Notes: generated from the letters alone by a model not told the origin. Counted from the first letter of the stretch, positions 1-12,472 are shown. The stretch: 64,000 nt of DNA from Hermetia illucens (GCF_905115235.1 NC_051850.1:7163841-7227840), one strand, 5' to 3'. Numbers and translations: made by a program.

Positions 1-310
1 AGATCTCGCGCCGCCTGCTTGATCTGGATGAAGGCAGTTTGTACGTCTCGGGTGGTTATTCCCATGATGCTGATATCTTCAGCATAGGCCAGTAGTTGGG
101 TGGACTTAAAGAGGATCGTACCCCTTGCATTTACCTCAGCATCACGGATCACTTTCTCGAGGGCCAGGTTACAGAGGACGCATGATAGGGCATCTGCTTG
201 TCGTAGACCGTTGTTGATGTCGAATGGTCTTGAGAGTGATCCTACTGCTTTAATCTCGCCCATCTTCCTTGACCATAATTACCTGGTCATTGAGATTAAG
301 ACGCCTTGGT
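1..310 (-). mobile_element. LINE reverse-transcriptase fragment (same family as 12.5-15.0 kb)
   Basis: This stretch aligns by eye, in the same orientation, with about 13091-13370, which lies in the palm region of a non-LTR reverse transcriptase read on the minus strand. Agreement is high (roughly nine bases in ten) with small indels. The reading frame is interrupted, so it is a dead fragment whose left side lies outside the window. Similarity to the larger copy is directly visible; the clade (RTE-like, with an AP endonuclease) is inferred from that copy. Confidence 0.75.
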
Positions 311-449
311 ATCCTTAACCCCCCGACGAAGCTTGTTATAGTAAAAATTGTAACGTTTTGGCTTTCTCTTTTATCTGGTATATTTCCTTCACAGTATGAA
401 CTTAGGCCTAACACAATAATACTATTTTGAAAATTCGATACAATGCAAA

Positions 450-455
450 TTTATT
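450..455 (-). other. Poly(A) signal for the chitin-binding gene
   Basis: An AATAAA hexamer on the minus strand lies about 90 nt past the TAG stop of the peritrophin-like gene. Position and orientation fit a 3' end signal; no transcript data were available. Confidence 0.5.
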
Positions 456-542
456 GGTTTTCAGTCGAAACCTGCACTTTCCAACAAGGAAGTGTATAGG
501 GAAAACCACTTTTGGTTACCCAGTTTTCACCTGCTCCTGTCT

Positions 543-1201
543 CTATGACGTGCAAGGATCTGAGGAACATGTTCCCGTGGTCTTATCAAAGGCAAAGTTG
601 TTTAGACATTTTCCAGAAATCGGCTTTCCATCCAAACACATGTAATATCCGTTACAATTGTTTGGATCCTCGAACAAACTTAAATTAGGATATTTACTAC
701 AATCCACAGATGTTGTCGGTACTGTAGGTTTCGGAGTGGTTGTTGTTGTTGTTGTCGTTGTTGTTGTTGTTGTCGTTGTAGTAGTTGCAGCCGGACAAGT
801 TGTACCTTTCGTACAGGCTGTATCCCCAGTGCAGAAAATATATCCAGTTTGACATTGCATGGGGACAGGTACCCCATCCAAACAAAGGTAGTAGTAAGCA
901 GTGACTAAAGGATTGTTGAAAGTATATCCATTCGCTAGTCCGATACAGCTTGGGGTGGATTGTCCAGAACTGAAGGCGATTATGCCAGCGAGGAGGACGA
1001 GAGTTAGTCCTGGGGAATAAATTCTTCGTTACTTCTTGGTAGCTTTAAAAAAAACGCAATTAAGATGACAATATGCACACACTATCTTTGGCATTCTCAA
1101 GGATTCTACTACACGTATGCACTATATAAAGGACACTCCAAAATTATATAGGACTTCAATTTTCCGTTACCACACCCCGCACTTAACTCACCAGCTTTCA
1201 T
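543..1201 (-). CDS. Secreted peritrophin-like protein, two chitin-binding (CBM14) domains and a Thr-rich linker
   Basis: Two exons, 1192-1201 and 543-1009, joined across a 182-nt intron with a GTGAGT donor and a CAG acceptor. Exon 1 holds only ATGAAAGCTG, and the splice keeps the frame. The predicted product is 158 aa. Residues 1-20 form a signal peptide (basic start, hydrophobic core, then SSGQS). Residues 25-75 and 107-156 are two six-cysteine peritrophin-A modules (Cys 25/46/56/63/69/75 and 107/122/128/138/151/156) with the aromatic residues typical of chitin binding. Between them lies a Thr/Pro linker (about 77-103), a likely O-glycosylation stretch. Such proteins act outside the cell, in the peritrophic matrix, gut mucus or cuticle; which one is not visible here. 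The split after a few signal-peptide codons is common in insect secreted-protein genes. Confidence in the family is high and in tissue role low. Confidence 0.88.
735..785. repeat. Trinucleotide microsatellite coding for poly-Thr
   Basis: A run of GTT/GTC triplets on the plus strand reads ACA/ACG/ACT (Thr) on the minus strand, giving about 17 consecutive Thr codons in the linker of the chitin-binding protein. Triplet periodicity keeps length changes in frame. Confidence 0.85.
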
Positions 1202-1324
1202 TTTGATGACCGGTATGTAATCCGCAAGATATTCGAACAATAGATAGCAGTACTAGATACTAACGTTCAATCCGTGCTGTCTAAATTTTCAAAAAGGTTT
1301 GACCAAAGTCTGTTCAGTTGACAC

Positions 1325-1331
1325 CTTTATA
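1325..1331 (-). promoter_or_regulatory. TATA box of the chitin-binding gene
   Basis: TATAAAG on the minus strand sits about 125 nt upstream of the ATG at 1201. With a start site about 30 nt downstream (near 1300) the 5' UTR would be about 100 nt. Strong TATA boxes are usual for tissue-specific insect cuticle and gut genes. The start site is inferred. Confidence 0.5.
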
Positions 1332-1339
1332 TGGTCGTG

Positions 1340-2465
1340 AATTCCATATTTCAAAGAAACGATAGGAAGTTGAACAAGTAAAAGATAAGAAATCGATCAA
1401 GTGGCTACGCAAAATATAGAGGAAATACCCCACCCAATCAAAAAGCTAGAAAAAAAGATGAGTAAATATAGATACATATACTAAACAAGATAGTCAAATA
1501 AAAATTCTCACTAAGTATGAGTACCTGAAACTTCAGAGAATTCCCACCCCTTCTCATTTTGACAACTCTGTTTTTTGGTGCCTAATTATGAAAGCTAATT
1601 CAAAATCTATCTTAATTGGAACGATAAAGATAGCTGGCTTGGACTAATCGATGATTACATTGCGCGAAATTCCTGATTTGTGGTCTTATCATTTCATGTT
1701 CGGGGTGGACAATTGACTGACTGGTACAGGAAATAATTTTCAATTTACATGATAATAATTGAAAAAAAAAATATTCAACCAATGTCACGAAGGAGGCTGA
1801 GTCAGATATGCAATTTTGGAGGCTTGAAATGTCAGTAAATCTTATTATTTAAATAAAGAATTTTCCGCTCACCATTTCAACGCTGACTACGTATTTTTAG
1901 CAGTAGTTCTCCACAGGGATTTTCAATAAGTTCGACTTTTTCGCACCTCGCAGCTCCTTAGTAAAGGATCGTTGATCATGTCTGTAAGGCTAACAAAACA
2001 TCGGCATTCATTTTCATTGTGTAACATATAAAATGTTCGCTCCTCCGCTTATATCTGACCTGTATGCCGGCGTAATTCTAAATCCGAAATGATGTTTCCT
2101 GAAACACAATGATTATACGTCAGAAAAATGCAGGAAAGCTCGAAGCTCTGGAGTCACATTGTTGAAAGCTCTTAGGGCATAGAAGAAACAAGTAAATGTT
2201 AAGTTAGGTTTAGATAGAATAACAGACGATTATCCTACATTAATCCGAATACGAAAAAAAATGAGTGAACTTGCAAAAACTTGGTTACTACAACATCTCA
2301 TGCTACAGGAAGGAATGGTGCAGTAGGAATTAGCTCCACACCATATCTTTTTAGGGAAATTTGCTGACTTGAGAAGCCACCATCGATGTGCAAGGCTGCT
2401 TGCATTGTAAGGAGAAAAAGAACATGGACTGTCGAACACTGGCACCACCAGACGCCTAGTATTTA
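1340..2465. other. Intergenic, AT-rich, no gene seen
   Basis: No coding frame, RNA gene or recognisable transposon was found between the chitin-binding gene promoter and the first R1-like LINE remains. The stretch is AT-rich with short homopolymers. Confidence 0.5.
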
Positions 2466-2469
2466 GGGG

Positions 2470-4200
2470 AGCCTTAGATACAATGAAGAAGTAAGATTGA
2501 TACAATTCAACCTCAACCATTGCGAAGCAGCGCAAGACCTACTCTCATAGACCATCTATGAAAACGGAGTCAAAGTGGTCATAATCACCGCGGGAGTGAA
2601 AATCAAGCCTTTCACTTAAGGCTTTTGCGGAGCTAAACTTGGTGCTTGCAAACATTGAAAATGTAGTCACTTTTCGCGAGACAGACTCGGGCTCAAAAGC
2701 CAATTTATCACATGTGAATCGACGATGAGAATGGTCTGATTTGTCAATGAGCACTATATTCATAGCGATCGCCTGGCAATTTTCTTCCAAATTGATAATG
2801 GGCCACGCAGCAAGGTGCGTTTCCGCGGGAGGGAGGAAACCTTCGACGGGGATGTATTCACATAGACGCTTTTCGGAGGCCATGACCTCAATAGAACTTC
2901 TTGAGAAAAGGTAGCATAGACGATGAGGTGCATAACTAGTTCATGCGATGCTGCCATGCCGGGATGACACTTTCTCACCAAAAGGCGCTTAAACTTTTAG
3001 TGGGACACAGAAATGGTGGATTTGTGCGCTACATGCTTTAGAGCATGAAGGATCTGCCAACGATCTAGCGGAAGACGAAAAACGGGAAGTGTGCGCGAAT
3101 CTGTAAGGTAGGCTTAAGCAAGCTATATGGACAGGCAAGCGTGAATGCTTCAAAGACCTTTGCACGGAGGAAGCCCAAAACCCCTGGGGAGCCGCGCACA
3201 GGGTTGCTATGAAGAAAATAATATGGCGAATACCACAACTGACATGCCCGCATCTTCTTCTCGGTATAGTGATGGTGCCTTCCAAAAAATTTCAATGTTA
3301 AGATTATCTTGCCTCTGAGCCAAGAGGAAATTAGACCTAGTAGGGAGGCTAAATTTGGACTTACTAAAGAAGCCCCAAAAACTACAGGCCGTAACTCCTT
3401 CATACCACCCTTCCTAGCTTTTAGACACTAGAGAGAACATGTTAGAGAGGGTATATCTATACAAAATTCTGCACCCGTTCATGGAGCTTGCGGATGGTCT
3501 ATCGAACTACAATATAGGTTTCAATGATCGAGTCGTGGGTCCCACTCATAATTCGATGACCGTTTTCAGGCATACCATTAATTTGGCGACCTACGGTTGG
3601 ACTAAGGGCACTTTGGTTAAACTGGGTATCCTTGGCTAGCTACCTCAGCTTATCTGTGCGGATTTCAGAGAGATTTTCCTGACAGACCGAAAAAGTAGCT
3701 CGTGACGATAGGTTTCTTCACGAGGGCCACATTAATCAAACATTATGTAAGCGCTTTACCTTCACATATTATTGTCAATTGGTTTCGTAGACGATCTAAG
3801 GACGTGAAATCACATGAAGATGTAGAATTACGCTAAAATGAAACCATTCATGCCATCAAACCATAGTCACAAACTACGAACGGTCAAACTAGCCGCCTTA
3901 CCTTCCGGTCCCTTCACCCATCTTCTTCGCAATCAGAAAAATAGGAATATAATGAGCAACAATCTGCCAGTTCTGACAATGTCACCCGGAGAGTACCCAC
4001 CTATGTCTACATAAAGTTGTTGACAAATCCCATTCCACCTTCTACAAAAGAAAAAGGTGTGATCGACATCATCCGCCACTCCAATATAGAATACACTCTC
4101 AAGGATCGTTTCTTCCCGATCTTGTGCTGACTCAAGACTGAAAACCTCAACGCCGACTAATAAGCTGGTTAAGGAAATAATCAATCCTATCGTGCTTTCG
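2470..4200 (+). mobile_element. Decayed R1-like LINE (endonuclease start and RT pieces)
   Basis: Plus-strand frames near 2490-2560 read IQFNLNHCEAAQDLL, the start of the apurinic-type endonuclease of R1/LOA-type LINEs. About 900 bp later, frames around 3380-3570 give the weak RT landmarks MLERV, LHPFMEL and GLSN..IGF, matching the fingers region of R1-like reverse transcriptases. Between and after these the frame is broken many times, and large parts of endonuclease and RT are missing. An old, heavily mutated copy. Confidence 0.55.
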
Positions 4201-4459
4201 ATTCGGCCACCCTATCGAAGTTGCCGATGAGCTGCACAATCCAAAATTTAGGGAAGCAGTCATTTGTGCTCACTGGTTGAATTAAGTCAAAATCAGAGGA
4301 GTTGTGACTGTTCCCCAACTCGATTGGTAACTTCGAAGCAATGGGTATCGAAGCGGGGCTCATTATCTAAAGTGACTCCGAGATCTTCAGGGTAGAACTG
4401 ATATGATAGGAAATATCCATCAAGAGAGTCGAAAAAGGAAGTGGGTCAAGATTTTTTCA

Positions 4460-7400
4460 GTAATTCGGGATGCGCCGCTTAGAAAGAATATCAATTTTCC
4501 TTCGATTTAGGAGGCTCCCCCGCCTCACTGGTACTCCCGGACATTTTAAAGATCGCCTTTCTTGCATCTGTATGTACAGGTGGGGACGAGTCAATGACAG
4601 AAGGACCTCCAGGGATGCCGTTGGGCAAGTTTTCATTGCTTCATTGCTCTTTGAATTTTGTTCGAGAATCGAGGAATTCCTAAGTCCGCCATCCCCTTTA
4701 TTATTGCTGCATTCACGGGGTGCATTTTTTCCCTGCTTTTGACCTGCAAGTTATCAAAGCCCTTGTGGCTGTCCGACATATGTTTTCAAAATGTGTCTTC
4801 CAAAGTAGTTTTTGACCTAGTGTGATTCCCAAATATTTGACCTCACCTCTATGCCACCTCTGGCTCTCGGGTGATGAAGCTTGCGCTTCGGAGTGAATGG
4901 TATATATTTTCCTTTGCTGGTCTTATGCGCAGCTCCGCTTTCCTGCAACCACTACTAGTGATTCGCAGTCCGGTTTGAATTTTGTCACATAGAGTATCCT
5001 CACATTAGCCCCTACAAATTAAAACAGTATCATCAGCGTTACCCTGGACCTGTATTCCAGTGTTTGTTAGCCCTTTTAGGCATTTATCAACTACCATGCC
5101 CCACATTAATGGTAATAATACCCCACCTTGTCGGCATCCTTCCGTAGTGAAAGATTTAGGGTGAAAAGAATCCTTTTTACCCGCTTTCGGAATAAAGACC
5201 ACTTTTGCCCGTCTCCATGCCCTTGATATATATCCCAAGGCTATGGTGCCCCTTATACCCTTAGAACAAACTCAAAGATTATTTCTGGGCCCCCTTGAAA
5301 TAGTGCTAGTAAGATACCATCTACTGCGGGTGATTTCAGTATTATAAAGGTTCCCACTGCCCATTTTACTCTAGCTTCCGAGCATACCAGTTTCGCTAGT
5401 TTCTAATTCACCCTTTTTCGCCTTTCTATCCGTTTATGTGCTGTCAGGCAGAATCCTATTGCTTTCCCTCGTGGTATAAGACCCCGAGAAATGAATAAAT
5501 CCTGCCCTCCTCATTCTCGATGAATGTCCCATCTTACTTCTTCAGACAGACAGAAGATATTGCCTTGTGTTTCGCTATAGCTTTATATAGCATGGATGCT
5601 CCTGTGGTTTGTTTTATCCATTCATGAAATTTCCTGAACCTCTTTCATTTCGCTTCCCTAATCGCGTTGCTATTCGTGTCCTTTTGTACCTCTGCCAATC
5701 CCTTGGTTGAAGAGTTTTCGCACCTCCTTTCTCATTCTAGCTAAGTTCCTTTTTCGCCAGGATACGTTCCTTGATGACTTCACTGTCGTAACCGCACAGC
5801 TGGCCGCATATGGATTAATGACAACTCTGTTGAGGCCTTTCACCATTATTTCTAGCTCTATTTCTTTCCTGATGTCACCGCTCACCTATAGATGGGTCCT
5901 GTTGTCACTCAGATGTCTGGCGTAAGATCGCAGTCTATCCTCCTGAGATTCCTCATTATTTTATTTACTTTCAAGTTGTCCTCTCTGTCAAATCTGGTTA
6001 TTCTGTGACCCGACATAGAATTCTCATTAGACCACCTCCTCCTCCTCCTCCTGATGCCACGGCTGCCTCTTGAGTTCTTCCCCCGGCTTCCAGTGAGACT
6101 TGACCAGGCACGAGGTCCCCAGTTTTGGAAGACGTAAATATTTTAAGTTTCTTTAGAGAATGACGCAAGCTCTTGGTTGGTTGGTCAGGTAAATTACCTG
6201 CATACTTTCTCCTTACAGATCGTGAATCTGCCCACGATACACCCACCGTTCTTCAGCCAGAACTATTCCAATGTTATCCTAGGAACTTACCCTTACAATT
6301 ACTTCAGATGCAACTTTTGCATGGTTGAGCTTTACCTGGGCTGTTTTAATGCTGGCCATTGGTTCCTTTAAGACTTCGAACTTTGCTCAAATATCAGGGT
6401 ATTATCATTCTCCTCCGACAAGACACTTTGTTACATTTCGCTGTCCAACTTGAGCTCTAGAAATCCTTGACCAAAATTGTCCAGCTTCTCCTCTTCTGAG
6501 GGTAGCGGGTCCACTTTCTTGCTCGGTTCTGCCCTTTCAGCCTATACGACTTCCGTGATTCCTTCAAGGACTTTGGTAGGCTCAAAACCCGATGAGTCCT
6601 CCGAAGTATCCTTCCTTGGTTTCCCGCTGTGGACGTGCACAAGTATACTAACCAATATGTAATTGATGAAGCATTTACACCACTCGATCGGTCGTCTGCA
6701 CCGACCGCGACAAAATTTCCCTTTGCCCTCCTCCTTGCTTCTAGAAACTGTCCATCATCGTGTGTGGAGTTCCGTTTTTTGAATGATGAGGAAGCGCAGA
6801 ATCGTGACTTAATCTCTATAGCTTTGGGAAGGTAAACTGTCACCATGTGTGCCTCCAGTATATCATCCGCAGTAAATATCGGCCATTTCGTTCCCTTCCA
6901 TCCTAGCAGTTTGGCGACTATAGTGCCTAAGCCAGTCCACCGTGTCCTCCGTGGCGCAGTCTACAACTACAAGACCTGTTCGAAAGCGTATACCGGTGAA
7001 CGCAAGCTCCTTATTCAAGCCCTAATACATCTCTATGACAATCAGTTTCTCAATTAATTCCCTCACGAGTATTTGCTCCGGAAATACTTTTGGCACTATG
7101 GCAAGTCGAATGCTCTTTAACACATTAGCATTGGTAACGGCGGGTCAGCTCTTTTCCACCTTCACCACTGACCGCCCCCAGATTTCCTCCCTCTTGGGTT
7201 CGAGTTCAGGTTTCTTGGGAGCACTTCTCTCTTGCGGACTGACTGATTGCCGCTACTCCACACTTTCTTGGCTTTGATGCTGAAGGCTTAGGTCTGTTCT
7301 GAGTTTTCTTAAAGGCCTCTGGTTAGAGGTCGTCCTTAAGATAGCGCAGATACCTGTCTCCTTCCTGACATCTGATATGGTGACCTTAGACTTATTTTTG

Positions 7401-7650
7401 CTGGTCTCTGCTCTTTGAGCGGGGACTTTTGTTGCGGTCCTCGCAGTCGGCCAATATTAACCTTAGCTCGACCATTCGACCTCCCAACTTCTCCTTCTTG
7501 AATGATGTGCCCTGGCACGAAGTGTGAGGGGAGATGTGCTTCCGCCTGACAAGCCTGTTTGTGTGCGGCACGGGGTCCGGCTTGTTTATTGTTTGATTTT
7601 ATTGTATTGCTCATATAATTCCCACGAGTATGAGGGAGTTAGAAGGTCCA
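4460..7650 (-). mobile_element. Decayed I/LOA-like LINE (ORF1 remains, linker, RT palm)
   Basis: Minus-strand reading from 7.6 kb down to 4.5 kb shows LINE order. ORF1-like pieces lie at about 7614-7336 and 6846-6457 (MVTVYLPKA, basic and Ser-rich). An endonuclease-RT linker lies near 5885-5670. RT palm motifs lie at 5238-5005 (RRAKVVFIPKAGKKDS, then QGGVL..LMW and ADDTVLICRG). A deletion joins the PKAGKK finger motif nearly to the palm, and many stops are present. The catalytic box survives as ADD, but the copy is dead. The I/LOA assignment is by motif style only. Confidence 0.6.
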
Positions 7651-7654
7651 CCAT

Positions 7655-9800
7655 GGCACAACCCCCCACGGTAAGGTCAGGCTTACTCAATGAGGCTCCG
7701 AATACAGTAAGTTACCCCCGATTGCAAACTATCCAATGTGCATGCTTCACAGAATACCCTGGATTGGGAGAGACGTTTTTCGACTCCTCGTTCTAGATCC
7801 GTATCGATCCCTTAATAATGGAGCCACCTCCCAACAACGATCTTCTTAAACAAGGGGCTTAGGTCCTGGGGAGCCAGACATCAACCCCTGAGAGATAGGT
7901 TGGCTGCCAGAAGGCTGTATTTCGCATCAGTCTAACCTGCAATCCATTGCTTGACCCCAAAAGATATTTTACTCAACAGGAGACGCATTCTCATATTCAA
8001 TGGGAAAATCTTTCGTTCTCATCATACATGCTTTCTCAACGTCAAGATAACCTGGAAATACCCCAAATTAAAGAAATATTTGACTTCCATAGCAAACGAT
8101 TTATCTCTCCGATCTTTTGAACAACCAATTGAAGGAATCCTTTCAAATTGGACACCAAATAAATTGCCATGAAATTCCTTCAAAGCATGACGAATCTTAC
8201 TTCCAGCTTGAAATCTTATCTCATTGCACTCCGCACTAGTCACATATGGTACTCGTTCTCAATGCATTTTCCAGAATCCTTCCAAACCCATCTATCTTCA
8301 ATTATAATCATTTTTTCCCGTGGAATTCCGAGAAATTTTCAACACCACCATTTCGCGCTAGTCTCCGCCAAAATGAAGGCGAAAAAGGGCTATCACGTTT
8401 CTAGATGGTCTGGTGTGAGGAGCTCCATACGCATTCCAAAGTGCAGAAATTTCAGTAGATACCGAATGCAGGGAAGGATGTGGCGGTTAGATCGCGCACA
8501 ATATGCAAAAAGAGGCTGTTAATCAAACGAAAATGATCTTTGGCATGAATGCAATTGGGAATAGAACGGACGGAGTCGAGTGCAAGTGGGGCTACTGAAG
8601 AAGAAGAATTGAAGATTACCCACTCGTTCGGCGTGATTCAATAGGTTGCCAAAGGGGGCAAAATGTGAAACTGATCGCCACGAGTGGATATGCCTGTTTA
8701 CGAGGGTTTTCGGTCTATTGTGGTTTGTAGGGTGATGCGAGGAAGTGACTGAAATGGTAGGTCGCATCCTTCTCTCCACGATACCCCGTGGAAGCTACAA
8801 CATTACTCCGGGGAAAATCCGGGGACCAGCACCAGCATACGTGAACTTCCATGCATTTCACTCGAGTTCCCCCAAGGGACGAATAGAAAAAATGGTTCAA
8901 TTGATGAGATACCCTTCCCTTGTCCAAAGATACCCACGACACCCTGTACACTCAACAATTTATTCACTTCTTTGTCAGCTTCAGTGAACCCATAACTCTT
9001 CCCAACGATATCCGAAATCTCGAAACTATTTCCATTGCTTCCTCACTGTGATCCACTCCATCCGATCGTTCCTTTTTTTTCCAATTCCCTCTTCAGCCAG
9101 ATCACATAAATCTTGCATGGTATTGATATTGCACCTTGGCAGCAACGCTCAAGATGCCTTCCCATTCCCCATGTGGAAGAACTATAAATAATGGAAGAAA
9201 CAACTTAATTTAGTTGAGGCAAGAACTCCGTACGCGGAGAATGGTGACCCTCGATGAGGAATTATAAGCGTCTATGCATATATCTATTCCCGGAGCACGC
9301 TTTGAGCGCGGTGCTGAGCGCCGAAAGCAGTCTGCACTTTTCAACACTATAATTGCCTAACAATATCATCGCAGTCATAAATATATTATTGGGGGATCAT
9401 CGTGGCCACATATCCCCCGGACCGAGGGGGATATTGCATTACGTCCGATCCTTGGGCTTAGAGCCTCCATCCGAATTTATGGCACAATGCTGGACAAGAT
9501 CGTTAAGATAACGATCCTTAGCAAATGGTTTCAACACGCTTCGGCACTAAAGTTATGGCCGCCAATCACCATAGTCATTATCATTGCAATTTGCCCATAA
9601 CTTAGTGCAGTAATTGGAATAATCATGTGAATATGATCGTGTGGCGATAGTTTATCATTTTATATGGAATAGATCATGTCATGCCCAGGAAATTTGAGCA
9701 AGATGAATTGACCGCGAAGTTGATTAGACCAGGATTCCTTGGTGTAGTGGAAAATTCAATAGAGTCACAAAGATGGGATGGAATGTCTGAATTGAAGGCT
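7655..9800. other. Unassigned stretch with a few open frames
   Basis: No gene is recognised. On the minus strand, frames of 70-80 codons at 8022-8243 and 8715-8951, and an open stretch near 8960-8740 reading EADKEVNKLLSVQGVVGIFG, look slightly protein-like but do not chain into one frame. They could be a decayed gene or an unknown element. Around 9498-9610 there are small perfect hairpins (GATCGTTA/TAACGATC and an arm pair around CATAACTTAG). Confidence 0.35.
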
Positions 9801-9804
9801 TATC

Positions 9805-10213
9805 TTCGAAGATACCTTCTTTGATGTTATTCCGTCTTCTTGCTAGAAAATCTGCCTCTGTCTGTATTCCTCTCTACTATAAACAATACTGAACCCTTTT
9901 GAGAGAAGGGAAGGGTCACTGCAGTCTAAATGGCCTTGGCTTCTAAGACAGCAGAGGTGGGCCAAATGGTGTGTGTGTGTGGTGAGGGAGAAGCTACAGC
10001 TTCTGAGCACTCAGGCCGTGTTGGCCCATTGGTAATGGGCCACACACACCATTTGGCCCACCTCCGCTATCTTAGAAGCCAAGGCCATTTAGACTGCAGT
10101 GATCCTTCCCTTCTCTCAAAAGGGTTCAGCATTGTTTATAGTAGAGAGGAATACAGACAGAGGCAGATTTTCTAGCAAGAAGACGGAATAACATCAAAGA
10201 AGGTATCTTCGAA
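9805..10213. repeat. 409-bp near-perfect foldback (long inverted repeat)
   Basis: The left arm (9805 to about 9980) and right arm (about 10040-10213) are reverse complements over about 175 bp with few mismatches, both ending in TTCGAA. The loop is about 55 nt and contains a GT run. No coding capacity. The structure matches foldback or MITE-type non-autonomous DNA elements; arm similarity implies recent origin or gene conversion. Confidence 0.85.
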
Positions 10214-10322
10214 TATTCCGCATTCGTTAACGTATCGCAAGATTTCCGTTAGTGTATGTGATACCACCCAACGCAACTGGAGAACATCAGCCTGATGTGT
10301 CCATAGGCGGGACATTCACGTA

Positions 10323-11526
10323 TTAGGTTGTTGCACATGAAATGGTCGATTTGACAATCAAGTGAAGTTAGTTGCGATTTTGCTGTATCAAACCACCACC
10401 AGTTAGCGCTGTTGGTGTCAGATAATGAAGTATAAATTCTCCTACATTTAATCAAGGAGTCATTTTTGTTTCGACCATGGTTTTGATAACAGTGAATAAA
10501 AAGGAAGAAAGGATGGAAAAGAGCCAAGAATGTATACTTTTTCTGTATGAGTTCAAACTCGGTCATAAACAGCACATTTGGAACTGATACGGTAAGCGAA
10601 CGAACGACACAGCGATGGTTCCAAAAATTCCGGCGAGGCGACGTGAACATCCAAAACCATTGATTGACAACGACGAGCTGCCTTTGCTAGTCGAATCCGA
10701 CAAACGTCAGGCTGTGAGAGACACTGCAAAGAAACTGGGCGTACACTATTCGACAGTTGCCCGGCACTTGCAACAACTTGGAAAGGTGAAAACATGGCGC
10801 TTCGAATGGAAGTTTACAGTTCTTTACTCACCCGTAACAGGAGCGATCCTTTTTTGCACAAAATAGTGACATGTGATGAATAGTGGATATTATGCGACAA
10901 TCGTCGATCAGCACAATGGCTAGATGCCGATGAGCCACCGAAGCACATGCCGGAATCGAGCCTCTATCCGAAGAAGGTAATGGTGACTGTTTGGTGATCT
11001 ACAGTTGGAGTTATCCACTATCCTTATCCACTTTTTTGGCACCTGGAGAAACGATAAATGCACAGAAATACTGTGCCCAACTCGAGTTAATGCACCAAAA
11101 ATTGAATATTCAACGACCGAGATTGGTCAACAGAGATAATGTGATACTCCTTCACGACAATGCACGACCTCATGTTTCCAGAACAAAGGTTCAAAAGTTG
11201 AACGAATTCCAGTATGAGACTCTACCTCATCCACCATATTCACCAGACTTTTCGCCAAACGACTACGAAATTTTTGAGCATTTGGATCATTTTTTGGCGG
11301 AAAAACAATTTAGGAACGAAGAGACTGTCAAAATTGCCTTCGACGAAGTTATCAACACGCGACAGTTGGATTTCTACGAAACTGGCATACATGCTCTTGA
11401 ATCTCGCTGGGAGAAGTGTTTTGAATCGACTGGCACCTATATTGATTAAATAAATAAATTTGTGCAAGCTTTACAGTCGTTCCCAATTTTAGTATCAAAA
11501 CGGCCATTTCATTTGCAACAACCTAA
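10323..11526 (+). mobile_element. Mariner (Tc1/mariner) transposon, complete ends, inactive transposase
   Basis: TA target duplications (10321-10322 and 11527-11528) flank inverted ends of about 28 bp starting TTAGGTTGTTGCA. The 1204-bp length is normal for mariner. The transposase is on the plus strand: a start near 10513, helix-turn-helix frames around 10570-10790 (TVSERTTQRWFQKF is readable in one frame), a broken centre, then an intact C-terminal frame at 10991-11449. That frame has LLHDNARPH and PPYSPDFSPND, whose Asp residues are 34 residues apart, as in DD34D mariners. Several frameshifts and stops, including one after VTCDE, make it non-autonomous. Subfamily not assigned. Confidence 0.9.
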
Positions 11527-11889
11527 TAGCTAGTTACCTTAATTTAGTAGGGGGAAACCGCAACTCCAAGTACTCAGGCTTTTTCGTCCCTATTCAACGT
11601 GGAAATCTTCAAAAGACTCTGACCTGGACACGCTTTTATTCACTAAAGCTTCCCCTTGGAATCACCATTAGGTAACACATGACGGGACGGAGCTAGCTCT
11701 CTAGCTAGGTCTCCTTTCTTCTATCCGTGGCATTCGTAATCGAGCCTTCCTCACTTCTTCGTTTTTCGCAGTTTATCGTGGATTGTTGCAATCATGGAAC
11801 CCCTTGATCGCATCCTAGTCTTTTGGCAAACTACCGTTCTTCGGAAAAAAAATTTCCGATGATGACACTTCATCTAAGGTTTCCTCTAA

Positions 11890-12420
11890 GTTCCTCCTTT
11901 CTGCCACGAAGCTCAACATTGAAACAATACGTCCACTATCCAATTAAAAGCTATACAGGTATTTACGATATCCTCGATGGCCGGTGAAAAACTGAACGAG
12001 ATCGTAATTGATCTCCCCATACTTTCTTTCCAGCTACTCCACAATGGAAAGGTTCTACCAGTAAGTCCAACGAGCTTTTTCTCATTGATCCCATCGGTGG
12101 GATTTTCACCTGCGATAAAGGAGAGATGGACCTTACATATGTTCATATGTCCATCATATCGTCTGCCAGGATTTCAACTGGCACCATTCCTGAAATGACG
12201 ACCACACTCAGTTTATTTGCATTGCGTAAAAGATGCAGCACTTCTCCCCAAACTGATACAGCAAGATAGAATTTACCAACCTGGCTATGAGCAGCCTACA
12301 AATATACCGCGGCACCCCTACGTTCGACATCATTCTTGCTAGACCCCACATCTTCCCGATACGCTTGCACTCATCCTGTACTGTTCTGCGACAAGTGCCC
12401 TTGGGGCAACCCATTCATCG
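11890..12420 (-). mobile_element. LINE scraps (RT thumb and C-terminal tail)
   Basis: Minus-strand frames at 12414-12208 read GCPKGTCRRTVQDECKRIGK, like the Arg-rich C-terminal tail of RTE-like LINE proteins. They pass into MMSNVGVPRYICRLLIARLVNSILL, quoted here only in part (NVGVPR, LLIARLVNS), which resembles the R1-type RT thumb. Two different LINE pieces therefore abut. The neighbouring frame at 12146-11913 is unassigned. Confidence 0.45.
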
Positions 12421-12472
12421 GTCATCTTGGGAGATTGGATTCCACTGTATGGTATAGGCTCGCAATGCAGTT

